The notes under the pieces are model-generated. The model ran no database searches. It saw only the letters and a list, made by a program, of their open reading frames with translations, and was not told the DNA's origin. A program made the position numbers and the translations under genes. A stretch of DNA of 64,000 nucleotides from Pseudomonas fluorescens (GTDB lineage Bacteria > Pseudomonadota > Gammaproteobacteria > Pseudomonadales > Pseudomonadaceae), in assembly GCF_902497895.1 (NCBI RefSeq), contig NZ_CABVHQ010000006.1:1-64000 (forward strand), written 5' to 3'. The stretch's first letter is position 1. Each line of letters starts with the position of its first letter. This document shows positions 8,612-17,446 of this stretch, piece after piece.

Positions 8612-10410
8612 GCCATTTTCTCTTCGTTCAGGAAATAGGGCTTGGCGATCTCGAGGATTGTATCGAGGTAATGATTGCGATCCTGAGGGCCCCAGAAATG
8701 GTTCTGGTGCGCGTTCGCCGGGGTGTAGTACTTGAGGAATACATTGCGCGTGCACACCGGTATGTAGCCTCCCTTTCGGTCTACATCCAGAAGCATTTGC
8801 CGCTTGGCCTCGAACACCGCGTTGCTCAGCAGGCTGTTGTCCGACCTCGACAGCAGGGCTAGGTTGGCGATGGAGTGCAGGCCATGAGCGGAGGCAGTCT
8901 GCTCGTCGGGCGCATTGAAAGCGGCGACGACACGACTGGCCAGGTCTTGAAAGGTGTTGCCAAAGTTCTGCGCCGTGCCGACTTGCTCAAGCGCTGTCTT
9001 CAGCTCCTCAAGCAGCTGCGACTGTTGCGGGACGGTATCGGGCGCCAGCTCACTGAGCGCGGTCAAATGCAGCCTTAACCAGGTTTGCCATTGTTCGGCC
9101 TTGGTCAGGTTCTCGGCATCCTGCGCATGGATGTGCTCCAGCGACCATGCCGTATCGGTGTGCATGTGGAAGGGGAAGCGTTGGTTGGCGTGTGGCACCC
9201 GGCGCATGGTTTCGACATTCACCAGCAACAGCAGGTTCAGCAACTTGTCGTAGTGCTTTCGATCGTCATAGCTGAGCGCTTCCACGTCCGAAGCCTTGAG
9301 GCTCAGTGACTCTTGGATGCGGTGATCCAGGTCCTGTTCGAATTGACGTTTGCTCTGGTTTGCGGACAAACGAGCCAGTTCTCCGAAGTCCATCCCTGTG
9401 AGTACCAGATAACCCACCTTATGAAACAGGTTGCGGTTGTTGAACCAGCCAAGCATCAGGTCATGCAGGTTGAGAACCTTCAGCCAGAATGCCAGTGGGT
9501 CTGTTTCGATATCCGGCCGCAGAGACTCGAAGGTATGGTAGCGGGTTGACTTGCGTGACTGGCTGCCGGATACCAGCGAATCGAGCAAAAGGCTGATCCT
9601 GGTCGGGTAGCGGTCGGTAACCTTCGGCGAATTGCCACAGATGAAACCCCACAGCTCGGGGGCATGGAGATCGCGCTCGATGATGTCCCATTGGCTGGCG
9701 ACCTCGGCGGCTCGATCGGCATGCTCGACCTTGATCCTGGACAGCAGCAACGCTTTGACCAACTCCGCATCCGTCAGCGGTATCCGGCCGACGTTCAATC
9801 GAGTGAACAGGGCCGTGGCATCCATGTCTTCGGGGGCCTGATACCAGATCACCGCGACTTTCTCGAACAGCGCTTCGTAGAATTTGTTGGCCGCGAATTG
9901 AGTGCGAGCACCGTGTTTATCGAACCACTGGCCAATACAGCGATAAGCCCTGTGCAAATGGAAGTAATCGATGTTGCTGTCGTAGTCGTCCAGCTCCTCA
10001 TCGCCGAGCCTTGCGAGGAATTCTGCGCTCCCCGGACGGGTTTCGTAGTGCAATGAATAGGGCAGAGGAGCCCTGTTCAATCCCGACTTATGCATGTAGA
10101 GCAGTATCAGGTAGATCGTGGTCAAGCGCTGCTGCCCGTCGACCAGTTCCCATTGATGCGTCTGCGCCGTAGAACCTCGTGAGTGCTGTTTGACCACAAC
10201 AGGTTGCAGGTTGTAGGGCTGGTCCGGATCTGCGGTTTGCAAGGCCTGCCAGATGTCGTCCAGCAGGCGCTTCACATCCGTTGTGTCCCAACGGTAGCCA
10301 CGCTGGTACCCGGGCACGCTGAAAACACCGGCGATATCGCCTACGAATTTGTGAGCCAGCGTTGCAGTTTTCAAATCGGCGCTAGGTGAGTCCAAGCAAA
10401 ATTCCTCCAT
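8608..10410 (-). CDS. DUF262-DUF1524 protein (GmrSD-like restriction enzyme)
   Basis: 600 aa. N-terminal DUF262 motifs VPGYQRGYRW (32-41) and DGQQRLTT (91-98); C-terminal HNH-like DUF1524 motif EHIHAQ at 425-430 (family consensus EHIxPQ), so the nuclease half is present in this chain. GmrSD-type proteins cleave phage DNA carrying modified bases in an NTP-dependent way. First gene of the two-gene minus-strand operon; the second DUF262 gene follows with ATGA overlap. Ribosome site is weak (AGAG). The Pro of the usual EHIxPQ motif is Ala here. Confidence 0.88.
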   Translation of the reverse strand: MEEFCLDSPSADLKTATLAHKFVGDIAGVFSVPGYQRGYRWDTTDVKRLLDDIWQALQTADPDQPYNLQPVVVKQHSRGSTAQTHQWELVDGQQRLTTIYLILLYMHKSGLNRAPLPYSLHYETRPGSAEFLARLGDEELDDYDSNIDYFHLHRAYRCIGQWFDKHGARTQFAANKFYEALFEKVAVIWYQAPEDMDATALFTRLNVGRIPLTDAELVKALLLSRIKVEHADRAAEVASQWDIIERDLHAPELWGFICGNSPKVTDRYPTRISLLLDSLVSGSQSRKSTRYHTFESLRPDIETDPLAFWLKVLNLHDLMLGWFNNRNLFHKVGYLVLTGMDFGELARLSANQSKRQFEQDLDHRIQESLSLKASDVEALSYDDRKHYDKLLNLLLLVNVETMRRVPHANQRFPFHMHTDTAWSLEHIHAQDAENLTKAEQWQTWLRLHLTALSELAPDTVPQQSQLLEELKTALEQVGTAQNFGNTFQDLASRVVAAFNAPDEQTASAHGLHSIANLALLSRSDNSLLSNAVFEAKRQMLLDVDRKGGYIPVCTRNVFLKYYTPANAHQNHFWGPQDRNHYLDTILEIAKPYFLNEEKMA

Positions 10411-10527
10411 GATTGACGATCTCTAAGACAGCGAATATTTGAGGGTCTGATCTGATTCGGGCCAGCGACTCATCTTGTCGCACCTCCCTGTAGTCTGTAG
10501 CCACTTCCCGCAGATTGAGGCGTTTTC

Positions 10528-10734
10528 ATGGTCAGGCCAGTGCATCCTTTCACCATGCGTTGCAAAGATTGTGGCTGGAGCCAAACGGTTATCCCGCTCA
10601 GTGATGTTTTGCAGTTCGACGATTGTCCTGAGGTTTGCCCGCGTTGTAGAGGCCAGGATGTACAGATGGAACAAGCCACGGCCCTGGAAGTGGCCGTGGC
10701 GAAATTGAAGCGGTTTTGCGGTGGGCGAAAATAG
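10528..10734 (+). CDS. Small zinc-ribbon protein, 68 aa
   Basis: MRCKDCGWSQTVIPLSDVLQ and CPEVCPRCRGQDVQ form two CxxC knuckles (Cys12, Cys15 and Cys36, Cys39 counted from the ATG at 10528), a zinc ribbon. A second in-frame ATG at 10555 would remove the first nine residues and is equally possible. It sits alone on the plus strand between the DUF262 pair and the WYL regulator. No enzyme domain; perhaps a nucleic-acid or protein adaptor. Confidence 0.7.
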   Translation: MVRPVHPFTMRCKDCGWSQTVIPLSDVLQFDDCPEVCPRCRGQDVQMEQATALEVAVAKLKRFCGGRK

Positions 10735-10751
10735 TGGTCAGTGACGTGACA

Positions 10752-11843
10752 CTACACACTTGATGCGACGGTTTGTGTCGTGCCTGCCAGGTGTTGTCGC
10801 GAAACCCGTGTTGCTGTTGTATCTGCCACTGCATCCATTGGCGGGTAGGCCGCCGCCGCACGGTGGAGTGTTTCGCCAATCTGAGCGCGCAACTCGGGCG
10901 GCTGCTCCACCACCATTGCGTCGCCCTGAGACAAAATCCACCAGTGCAACTGCCACGTGTTACTGAGGGTCGAACGTACTCGAAAGCCATCGTCCAACGG
11001 CTCCAGCGTCATATCCGCGCTCAATGGCGTCTCACGAATCAGCCGCGCCTGATGCTCGCTGACCCAGGCTTGAAACCGAATCTTTTCCGGGGTGCCGAAC
11101 TGCAGGGCGTCACTGGCCAGGTACGCACTCAAATCAAAGGCCTGTAATCCGTCAGCGGGTTTATTGAGCTGATCGACGCTGCGAAAACGATGCACCGCAA
11201 ACTGGCGCACGTCGGTATACGGATGCGCGGTGGCGATCAGATAGGTCACCAACCCGCGCTGCACCATGGCCAGTGGATTGAGTGTCAACTCACTCAGTTT
11301 GTCCGCGTGCGCCGAGTAATACTGGCACTGCACTTGACGCTCATTGATCAGCGCTTTCTGTAATGTTTCCAGCAAGAGTGGGTCGATATCCGGCGCCTGC
11401 AAGTTCAGATCCGGTCGCACGCTGGCGACCTTGTCCAGCCAACGGGCAGCCGGGTTATCGTCCTCTAATCCCTTGAGTTTCTGCCGCGCATGCACAAAGC
11501 GCGGTTCCAGCACGCTTAGCATGCTGGCGGGTAACAACGGGCGGATCGTGTCGGCGACCAGGGTCAGGCTCAAGGCTTCGGTCAGCGTAATACCTTGCAG
11601 CTCCACATTCACGCCAGGTGTCCAATACCAGGCTTGTGGGGTAATGCCTTCGCTGCACTGCAACGGGAACACCAGCGACAGATCATTCAAGTCACGTTCG
11701 ACGGTGCGCCGGCTGATGTTGAAACCGGAGGACTCAAGTCGCGCCAGCAACTCGGTCACGGTGATACCGGACTCACGTTTTGGCAGGTGCTTGAGCAGCT
11801 CCCATTGGCGGCTGACAGTGGAATGCGATTTGGCGGACGGCAT
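10752..11843 (-). CDS. WYL-domain transcriptional regulator
   Basis: 363 aa from ATG 11843, chosen because AAGGA stands 7 nt before it; a longer frame to 11888 lacks this. N-terminal winged helix (ELLKHLPKRESGITVTELLA and ISRRTVERDLNDLS, residues about 14-55), then a WYL domain around 170-235 (QCQYYSAHADKLSELTLNPL, VQRGLVTYLIATAHPYTDVR, FAVHRFRSVDQL). WYL proteins sense ligands, often nucleic-acid fragments or nucleotides, and regulate defence genes. Same strand as the DUF262 operon 340 bp downstream, so a regulatory link is likely but unproven. Confidence 0.88.
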   Translation of the reverse strand: MPSAKSHSTVSRQWELLKHLPKRESGITVTELLARLESSGFNISRRTVERDLNDLSLVFPLQCSEGITPQAWYWTPGVNVELQGITLTEALSLTLVADTIRPLLPASMLSVLEPRFVHARQKLKGLEDDNPAARWLDKVASVRPDLNLQAPDIDPLLLETLQKALINERQVQCQYYSAHADKLSELTLNPLAMVQRGLVTYLIATAHPYTDVRQFAVHRFRSVDQLNKPADGLQAFDLSAYLASDALQFGTPEKIRFQAWVSEHQARLIRETPLSADMTLEPLDDGFRVRSTLSNTWQLHWWILSQGDAMVVEQPPELRAQIGETLHRAAAAYPPMDAVADTTATRVSRQHLAGTTQTVASSV

Positions 11844-12081
11844 GGGCTTTTCCTTAAGCAAGCGGGAGGCGAGTGACGACTTGAGCACCGGGTAACAGGC
11901 ATCGGCTCACAGTGTTTCCAGCAGGTTTGAGCAGTCGCGTAGTGGCGTGCGATTGTTGCTGTGTTGTGGCGATAGGCTATCACTTTATTAAAATGTTGGA
12001 TCTATAGAAGCGTACGAGGGCGACGCAATTTGTCGCGGGGCATGAGCATGCTCCAACCATCCAACAATGGGAGTAAGGACT

Positions 12082-12210
12082 GTGCTGAAAAATATCCTGG
12101 CCACCGTCGGCGCCTTTGTCATCGTCAAGAAAGGGTACGAGGTGTATCGGCATTACAAGGCGATGGAGATGGAAAATGAGCTGTTGCGCAAGGGCCAGGG
12201 ACCGACTTAG
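12082..12210 (+). CDS. Small protein, 42 aa, possibly membrane-associated
   Basis: GTG start at 12082 preceded by GGAGTAAGGAC, an excellent ribosome site. The product begins MLKNILATVGAFVIVKKGYE and continues with a charged helix (YRHYKAMEMENELLRKGQG). A short hydrophobic N-terminus followed by an amphipathic helix suggests a small membrane-anchored peptide. The sirtuin gene starts 42 bp later on the same strand, so both may share a transcript. Confidence 0.55.
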   Translation: MLKNILATVGAFVIVKKGYEVYRHYKAMEMENELLRKGQGPT

Positions 12211-12252
12211 TGTCAGTAGGTATCCGGTCGGCGCAGAGCGCGGGAGGTCAGT

Positions 12253-13002
12253 ATGGAGTTCCAGGCTCAACAGTTGCGCGATGCATCTCGTGTCGTTGTT
12301 TTCTCTGGGGCCGGTTTATCCGCAGAGAGTGGTATCCCCACGTTCCGCGATGCCTTGTCCGGGCTATGGGAGCGCTTTGATCCTGCTGCCTTGGCGACCG
12401 CGCAAGCTTTTCGCAATGACCCCGCCCTGGTGTGGGGATGGTATGAATGGCGGCGTGCCAAGGCATTGGCGGCACAACCGAATGCCGCCCACCTGGCGAT
12501 AGCAAAACTGGCTACGCGAGTCCCTACGCTTACGGTAGTCACCCAGAACGTTGACGACTTGCTCGAACGCGCCGGATGCCCTGAGGTATTGCATTTGCAC
12601 GGCAGCCTAGGCTCGCCGCGCTGCTTTGCCTGCGCACGAGCCTATGCGATCAAACACGATCAACCTGATGAGTCGGAGCAGGGGCGCAGCATCGAGCCGC
12701 CACGCTGCCTGCATTGCAATGGCAAGGTGCAGCCGGGCGTCGTCTGGTTTGGTGAATCGCTGCCCGATGACGTTTGGCGCAAAGCGCTGGCGGCGGTAAA
12801 AAAATGTGATGTGCTGCTGTCGGTGGGCACTTCGGGGCTGGTGCAGCCAGCAGCCGAGTTACCACGTATCGCACTGAAGCACGGCGCGCAGGTGGTTCAC
12901 ATCAATGTGCAGCCAGAGCTGGTGGTGGAAAACCGGGAGTTCAGCCTCGTCGGCAGGGCAGCAGAGGTTCTGCCCAGGCTGGTAGAACAAGCTTTTGGGT
13001 AG
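12253..13002 (+). CDS. Sir2-family NAD-dependent protein deacylase (class III, CobB/SIRT5-like)
   Basis: 249 aa. GAGLSAESGIPTFRD at 19-33 binds NAD; TQNVDDLLERAG at 97-108; catalytic His116 in HLHGS; zinc ligands C124/C127 and C152/C155; Tyr64 and Arg67 (WYEWRRAK) are the pair that in CobB and SIRT5 recognises succinyl/malonyl lysine, so desuccinylase activity is likely. The family removes acyl groups from lysines using NAD. It is a free-standing housekeeping-type sirtuin rather than one of the long SIR2 effector proteins of defence systems, though it lies among defence genes. Confidence 0.93.
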   Translation: MEFQAQQLRDASRVVVFSGAGLSAESGIPTFRDALSGLWERFDPAALATAQAFRNDPALVWGWYEWRRAKALAAQPNAAHLAIAKLATRVPTLTVVTQNVDDLLERAGCPEVLHLHGSLGSPRCFACARAYAIKHDQPDESEQGRSIEPPRCLHCNGKVQPGVVWFGESLPDDVWRKALAAVKKCDVLLSVGTSGLVQPAAELPRIALKHGAQVVHINVQPELVVENREFSLVGRAAEVLPRLVEQAFG

Positions 13003-13016
13003 TGAGTTTTTATCAG

Positions 13017-13286
13017 CTAGTCGCTACTCGAGATCCGAAGTGTGGACGCGTGTTGAAAATCCTCATCGGTAGCGCTGATCGCTTGCGTATCGGGCATATT
13101 GCGCAGGGTCCATGCGTAGTTGATGTGATGCTGGACTTGCTCCAGGTGGCTGCGAAAATGCGCATGGCGATATCGCATCGGTTTACGAGTACCGAACGTG
13201 TGGCCTGTCTCCAGGCAGATCACGATGCGTTGCAGCGCCCGGATCGATTCATTCAGATGGGTGATGATCAACTCTTGGTTTTTCAT
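13017..13286 (-). CDS. Hypothetical protein, 89 aa
   Basis: Mostly helical, polar protein starting MKNQELIITHLNESIRALQR; no recognised family. It follows the AAA ATPase reading frame on the same strand with about 40 bp between, so it may be the last gene of that operon. The ribosome site is weak. An antisense frame of similar length exists but has no better support. Confidence 0.45.
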   Translation of the reverse strand: MKNQELIITHLNESIRALQRIVICLETGHTFGTRKPMRYRHAHFRSHLEQVQHHINYAWTLRNMPDTQAISATDEDFQHASTLRISSSD

Positions 13287-13326
13287 GGTGCGCTCATCGA
13301 TGGGGGACTATGGGTTCTCGGTACGT

Positions 13327-15420
13327 TCAATGGATGAACCCGATAGGCTTTTGCAGCCCCGCAGATTTCAACCGACATTCCGCCAACAACGCCGTTGCCA
13401 ACTCGTCGGCACTCGCGAACGGCTTGAAACGTGCGCGTCGCGCCACTGCCGCAAAATCTCCCGGAGTCAGACGCTCTTCACCGCGCAGCCGCTGCCCGGC
13501 GACGTGTTTCGAATCCTCGAGGCCCAAGGCGTTCAAGTGCGCAGCAAACAACGCGAGCTTCTGGGGCTGCGTCAGATAGCCAAAATGCACTTTCAAATCG
13601 AAGCGCCGCAGCGAAGCTTCATCCAGGTCGCCGATCAAGTTGGTGGAGGCAATGAATAGCCCGTTGTGGCTCTCCATCTGCGTGAGCATTTCGTTAACGG
13701 TGGTCACCTCCCAACTCTGCCGCGCCTTGCGGCGGTCCTGCAGAAAACTGTCTACTTAATCGAACAGCAACACCGCGTCTTCCTGCCGGGCCTGCTCAAA
13801 GACGCTGGCCAGGTTCTGTTCGGTCATGCCTACATAAGGTGAGACCAGGTCCGATACTCGTTTGACAATCAGAGGCTTGTTCAGCTCTTGGGCAAGCCAG
13901 CGCCCGAACGCGGTTTTTCCGGTGCCGGGTGGGCCATAGAAACAAAGCCGAGCCTGGGGATGGGCGCGCAGACCCTCGACCAGACCGGTGAGTGGCAGAT
14001 CGGCGTTGATCCAGTCCGGTGAATAAAACCCTGGCAAACCGTTGGCGTCGTTGAGTGGCAGTTTGGCGAAGCCTTGGGCCTTGAGTGTGTTGTCGACGAT
14101 GCAACGGATGGTGCTGTCCAAGGTCTTGCCCGCGCGCGCAGAGACATTACGGCCTACTCGCACAGCACGCTCGAGCACTGCAGGAGTGACTTGCCCGTGA
14201 GCGCAAAGATGCTCGACCAACTCATTGCCCAGCTTGCCCGCGCCACAATCGCGCAATAGTTTTTCGCGCTGCGCCAGCGGCGGATTGGGCATTTCGATCA
14301 CCAGATCGAAGCGGCGTATATGTGCAGCGTCGATCGCCTCGATGCTGTTACTCAGCCAGAAGCAAGGCAGCGCGTTTTCCTCGAGCATGCGATTGATCCA
14401 GGCTTTCTGGGAGCGGCTACCGACATCGAAGATGGAAGTTTGAAAGATATCTTCGATCTCGTCCATTACCAGCAAGGCTCGCTGTACATGCAACACGCTG
14501 TTAGCCGCACGCAGTGAACATAATCGCTGGTGAGCGTAAAGCGGGTCGCCATGGCGATCGGTGCATGCCACCTCGTACAGCGCACTGTTCAGACGCTTGG
14601 TGAGTAAGCGGCTTAACTGAGTCTTGCCGGTGCCCGGTGGCCCGTAGAGCAAAATGTTCACCCCGGCCCGGCCCTGTTCCAATGCCTTGGCCAGGTAGCG
14701 TTCGGCAATATCCAGCGGTTGCTTCACATGAACGAAATGCTCACGACTCAGCTTTCCCGGTGGGCTCAAGCGGAATGCATAGACAAACAACTCAAGCGGC
14801 GAGCCTTGGCTGAAGCGCAACAGGCCGGGCAGGTCCTGGTTGCTTACATACAGCAGTGAACTCAGGGTCATCGAGGATGCGCTGTGGCTGGTGCCCAGGT
14901 CCAGCAACCCCGTGCGTACCAGTTGGCTGTCACGACTCAGGCACGTTCGGACCTCCGTCAGCGGTAGCCCCAACAATACTGACAACGACTTGAGCGCCCG
15001 GTTGTAGCCCAGTACACCCAACTGGTCGGTGGCATCGCTGAGCACCGGATCGTTATGCATCAGCACACAAAAGCCCAGCACGCGCAGCTCTGCGTCGCTC
15101 AACTGCAGCAAGGCTGCCAGCGATTGAATGTTGCTTGCCAATCGGTCGGGGTAAGACGGGTGCGGATAATCAACCTTGAATGCACGCGCATTCTGGCGCA
15201 ATGCCTTGAGTGCCTGCGCCGCGTTGTATTCCTGGTCATCGACCCACTCTGCCAGCCCTAACTCGCGGGCTAACTCGTCATCATTGAAACTGTGGCGACC
15301 CATGAAAGTGCGGTGGCCGCCAAGCTCCAGCATCAGTTGGAAACTCCACTTCAGCGAGAGCGCACAGGTGTCGGCAGCACGCAGGCTATCGTGAGCGAAT
15401 GGAGTGGGGCTGGTTGGCAT
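13327..15420 (-). pseudogene. Tandem AAA+ ATPase interrupted by an in-frame stop
   Basis: The protein would be 697 aa. N-terminal helical part to about residue 235; AAA module 1 with Walker A GPPGTGKT (260-267) and Walker B LLVMDEIEDIF (D320, E321); AAA module 2 with Walker A GPPGTGKT (496-503) and VLLFD (550-554). The next codon, where the Walker B Glu should be, is TAA (13756-13758). The frame then continues as VDSFLQDRRKARQ to ASTNLIGDLDEASLRRFD (sensor 1, arginine finger) and stops at 13327. A single GAA to TAA change explains this. The first half could still yield a 554-aa protein with one complete module. Function unknown; the double-AAA arrangement suggests a hexameric remodelling ATPase. 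Confidence 0.85.
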
Positions 15421-15915
15421 GCGAGATGTCCTGACGCTTGGGAGAGGACAGGATGGGGCGATCGGTGGTCAGAATGCGTCGTGTAACGAAGCCCGGGCGT
15501 TGGCTTGGGTATTAGACCTTCGGTTCTGGATGGGTGATGGCAATTCGGCATCGTGCTGGGCATAATCGATGCGCCGTCGCAGTAGCAGATTTGACGTGAT
15601 CCAGGCACAGGGAAGCGCTTGCGGCGCCCCCTCGCACGCCAGATTCAAGTTCGTATGATTTTGAATTGGCCACTTGATAACTGACGAACTCTTGCAATCG
15701 GCCTTACATGCGCGGTCTGCGCATTTCATGAGATGACTCGGATGAACTGTGCCTATGCAATGGCCTTTTTCCGAATTGCTGCCAGGTGAAGTATGGGGTT
15801 AATGGTCGGTGATGTTGCGTTTTTGATTGTCCTCGGTGGCGCCATCAGTCCCGCTGAAAAAGGGGCGAAAGGGGCAAGCACCCAGATGTTGCGCTCCAGT
15901 GTCGGACGTTGACCC
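15421..15915. other. Divergent intergenic region between AAA ATPase and hydrolase genes
   Basis: 495 bp with no ORF that has a ribosome site. It must hold the promoters of the leftward AAA operon and of the rightward hydrolase-dynamin operon, but no clear operator or hairpin was recognised. Confidence 0.4.
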
Positions 15916-17379
15916 ATGAACCCACATTTCAAGTTCAGGACTTTGCCGAAGGCTTGCGGGACCGTGGCGAATATCTTTATTCATGGATATTCGGCGGGGC
16001 ATGATCTTCAAGATCGCCGGTTATTGGTAAGCAGCATCCCGGCATCGCTGCAGAACTGCGTGAATATCTTTGCTTTCTGGCCCTCGGGTCACTTTGCCCG
16101 TGTCGGCAGCAGCTCACGCAGCCTGTTCGCTGCTGGCGCGCGCGTGCATGTCGCCGTGGGAGCGGCGGTGTTTGTGGGTGATCGCGCTGTTCATTTCGCG
16201 CGGATTCGCTCAAGAGCCGAAGAGATGGGCAAGGTGCTGATGGAACAGTTGCAGGAGTATCTGTTCAAAAAGCACCCCCATGTCACGACCGTCAATTTGA
16301 TTGGTCACTCGTTAGGCGGCAGGTTGGTTGTCAGTGCGCTCAAGAGCCGCACTGATCCGCTTGGCTACGGACTGGCCATCGATGATGTTCTGCTAATGGC
16401 TGCCGCCGTCGAAGTAACTCCATCCGATGCCGCCCAGATGGAGTCGCGTATTAATGGACGCCTGATCAATGCCTATTCCAGGGACGATTGGACGCTTTTC
16501 ATGAATTTTGGAGAGGCGAGTCTGGGCCGTAACGAGGTGGAAAACTTCGACAATATCTCGATGCCGGAATTTGGGCACGGCGATTACTGGAAGAAACTGC
16601 CTGCGGTCATGGCCCAGACAAAATTCAGGGGTTACCAGGGGCAGCAGCTCGCAGAAGGACTTGGAACGGTCACGGCTGTTGATGACTTCGTGCGCAATGA
16701 TTCCATTGTCTATCGAATCCTCGAACGATCCCCGGTCGAGTTGACCGAAGAAGCCATCAAACATCTGAAGACCAGCAGTTGGACAGACATCAAAGATGCT
16801 GAAGAGGATCGTGCCTTCTCATTCACACGAGAGTTTCAGCTGGTCGGCGGACATTGTCTGGTCAACGCAGCCAGGCGCCGCGGCCTGACCTATGTGGACG
16901 CACTGCAAATGCTTGCCGAGCATTATGAGTTGGGTTCAAAAGCTCATCGCTGCGCCAGCGTTTTGGAGACCGAAGAGCTGTTGATCAAGACATTTTTCCA
17001 GCACGCTTTTCCTGACGGGCATCCGTTGGCCAACGCTCCACTGACCGCTGCGAAGGTCATGTCCCGTGAAGTCTATTTCAAGCACATTGACGCTCTGGCC
17101 GAGCGCCTCACCGTAGCCTCGTACTTCAAGCCCTCGACGGTTGACGTTGATATGACCGACCCATCCGCAGGCACGGCAATGGCCTCAACCACGACAATAG
17201 CTTTGGCTGGTTATGCCAATGCCGTCGCCGGCTTGCTGGGTACGCTTGCAAAGAAGCCCGTGAGTCGATTGTTGACCAACTTCAAGACTGCGCTCAAGCC
17301 GGGATACTCGGCCCTGATACCTGCGGTTGCGATTGTGTTTTATGCACGGGTGGAACTCGACGATGAAGGGCTGATGTAA
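15916..17379 (+). CDS. Alpha/beta serine hydrolase (DUF726/lipase-like)
   Basis: 487 aa. ANIFIHGYSAGHD (19-30) is the oxyanion-hole HG motif and NLIGHSLGGRLVVSAL (127-142) the nucleophile elbow with Ser132; DDVLLMAAAVEV follows as the next strand. This resembles the DUF726/TMCO4-type and esterase-like hydrolases rather than a secreted lipase. The C-terminal 100 residues include a hydrophobic stretch (TTIALAGYANAVAGLLGTLA) and a final one (YSALIPAVAIVFYARVEL) that could touch a membrane. Substrate unknown; phospholipid is a reasonable guess given the neighbours. First gene of a rightward cluster with two dynamin-like GTPases, 67 bp ahead of the first. The ribosome site at 15916 is weak, and a later GTG is possible. 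Confidence 0.75.
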   Translation: MNPHFKFRTLPKACGTVANIFIHGYSAGHDLQDRRLLVSSIPASLQNCVNIFAFWPSGHFARVGSSSRSLFAAGARVHVAVGAAVFVGDRAVHFARIRSRAEEMGKVLMEQLQEYLFKKHPHVTTVNLIGHSLGGRLVVSALKSRTDPLGYGLAIDDVLLMAAAVEVTPSDAAQMESRINGRLINAYSRDDWTLFMNFGEASLGRNEVENFDNISMPEFGHGDYWKKLPAVMAQTKFRGYQGQQLAEGLGTVTAVDDFVRNDSIVYRILERSPVELTEEAIKHLKTSSWTDIKDAEEDRAFSFTREFQLVGGHCLVNAARRRGLTYVDALQMLAEHYELGSKAHRCASVLETEELLIKTFFQHAFPDGHPLANAPLTAAKVMSREVYFKHIDALAERLTVASYFKPSTVDVDMTDPSAGTAMASTTTIALAGYANAVAGLLGTLAKKPVSRLLTNFKTALKPGYSALIPAVAIVFYARVELDDEGLM

Positions 17380-17446
17380 CACGCAGCCCTCTGCCTGGCA
17401 GACCCCCTCGGTCACTTATTTCAACTTGGATGAAAGAGTCCGCCCC

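Noticed and set aside
12253..13002. Sir2 gene as a SIR2-type NADase defence effector
   Set aside because: Has the zinc cysteines, catalytic His and YxxR of ordinary class III deacylases and no effector-partner domain.
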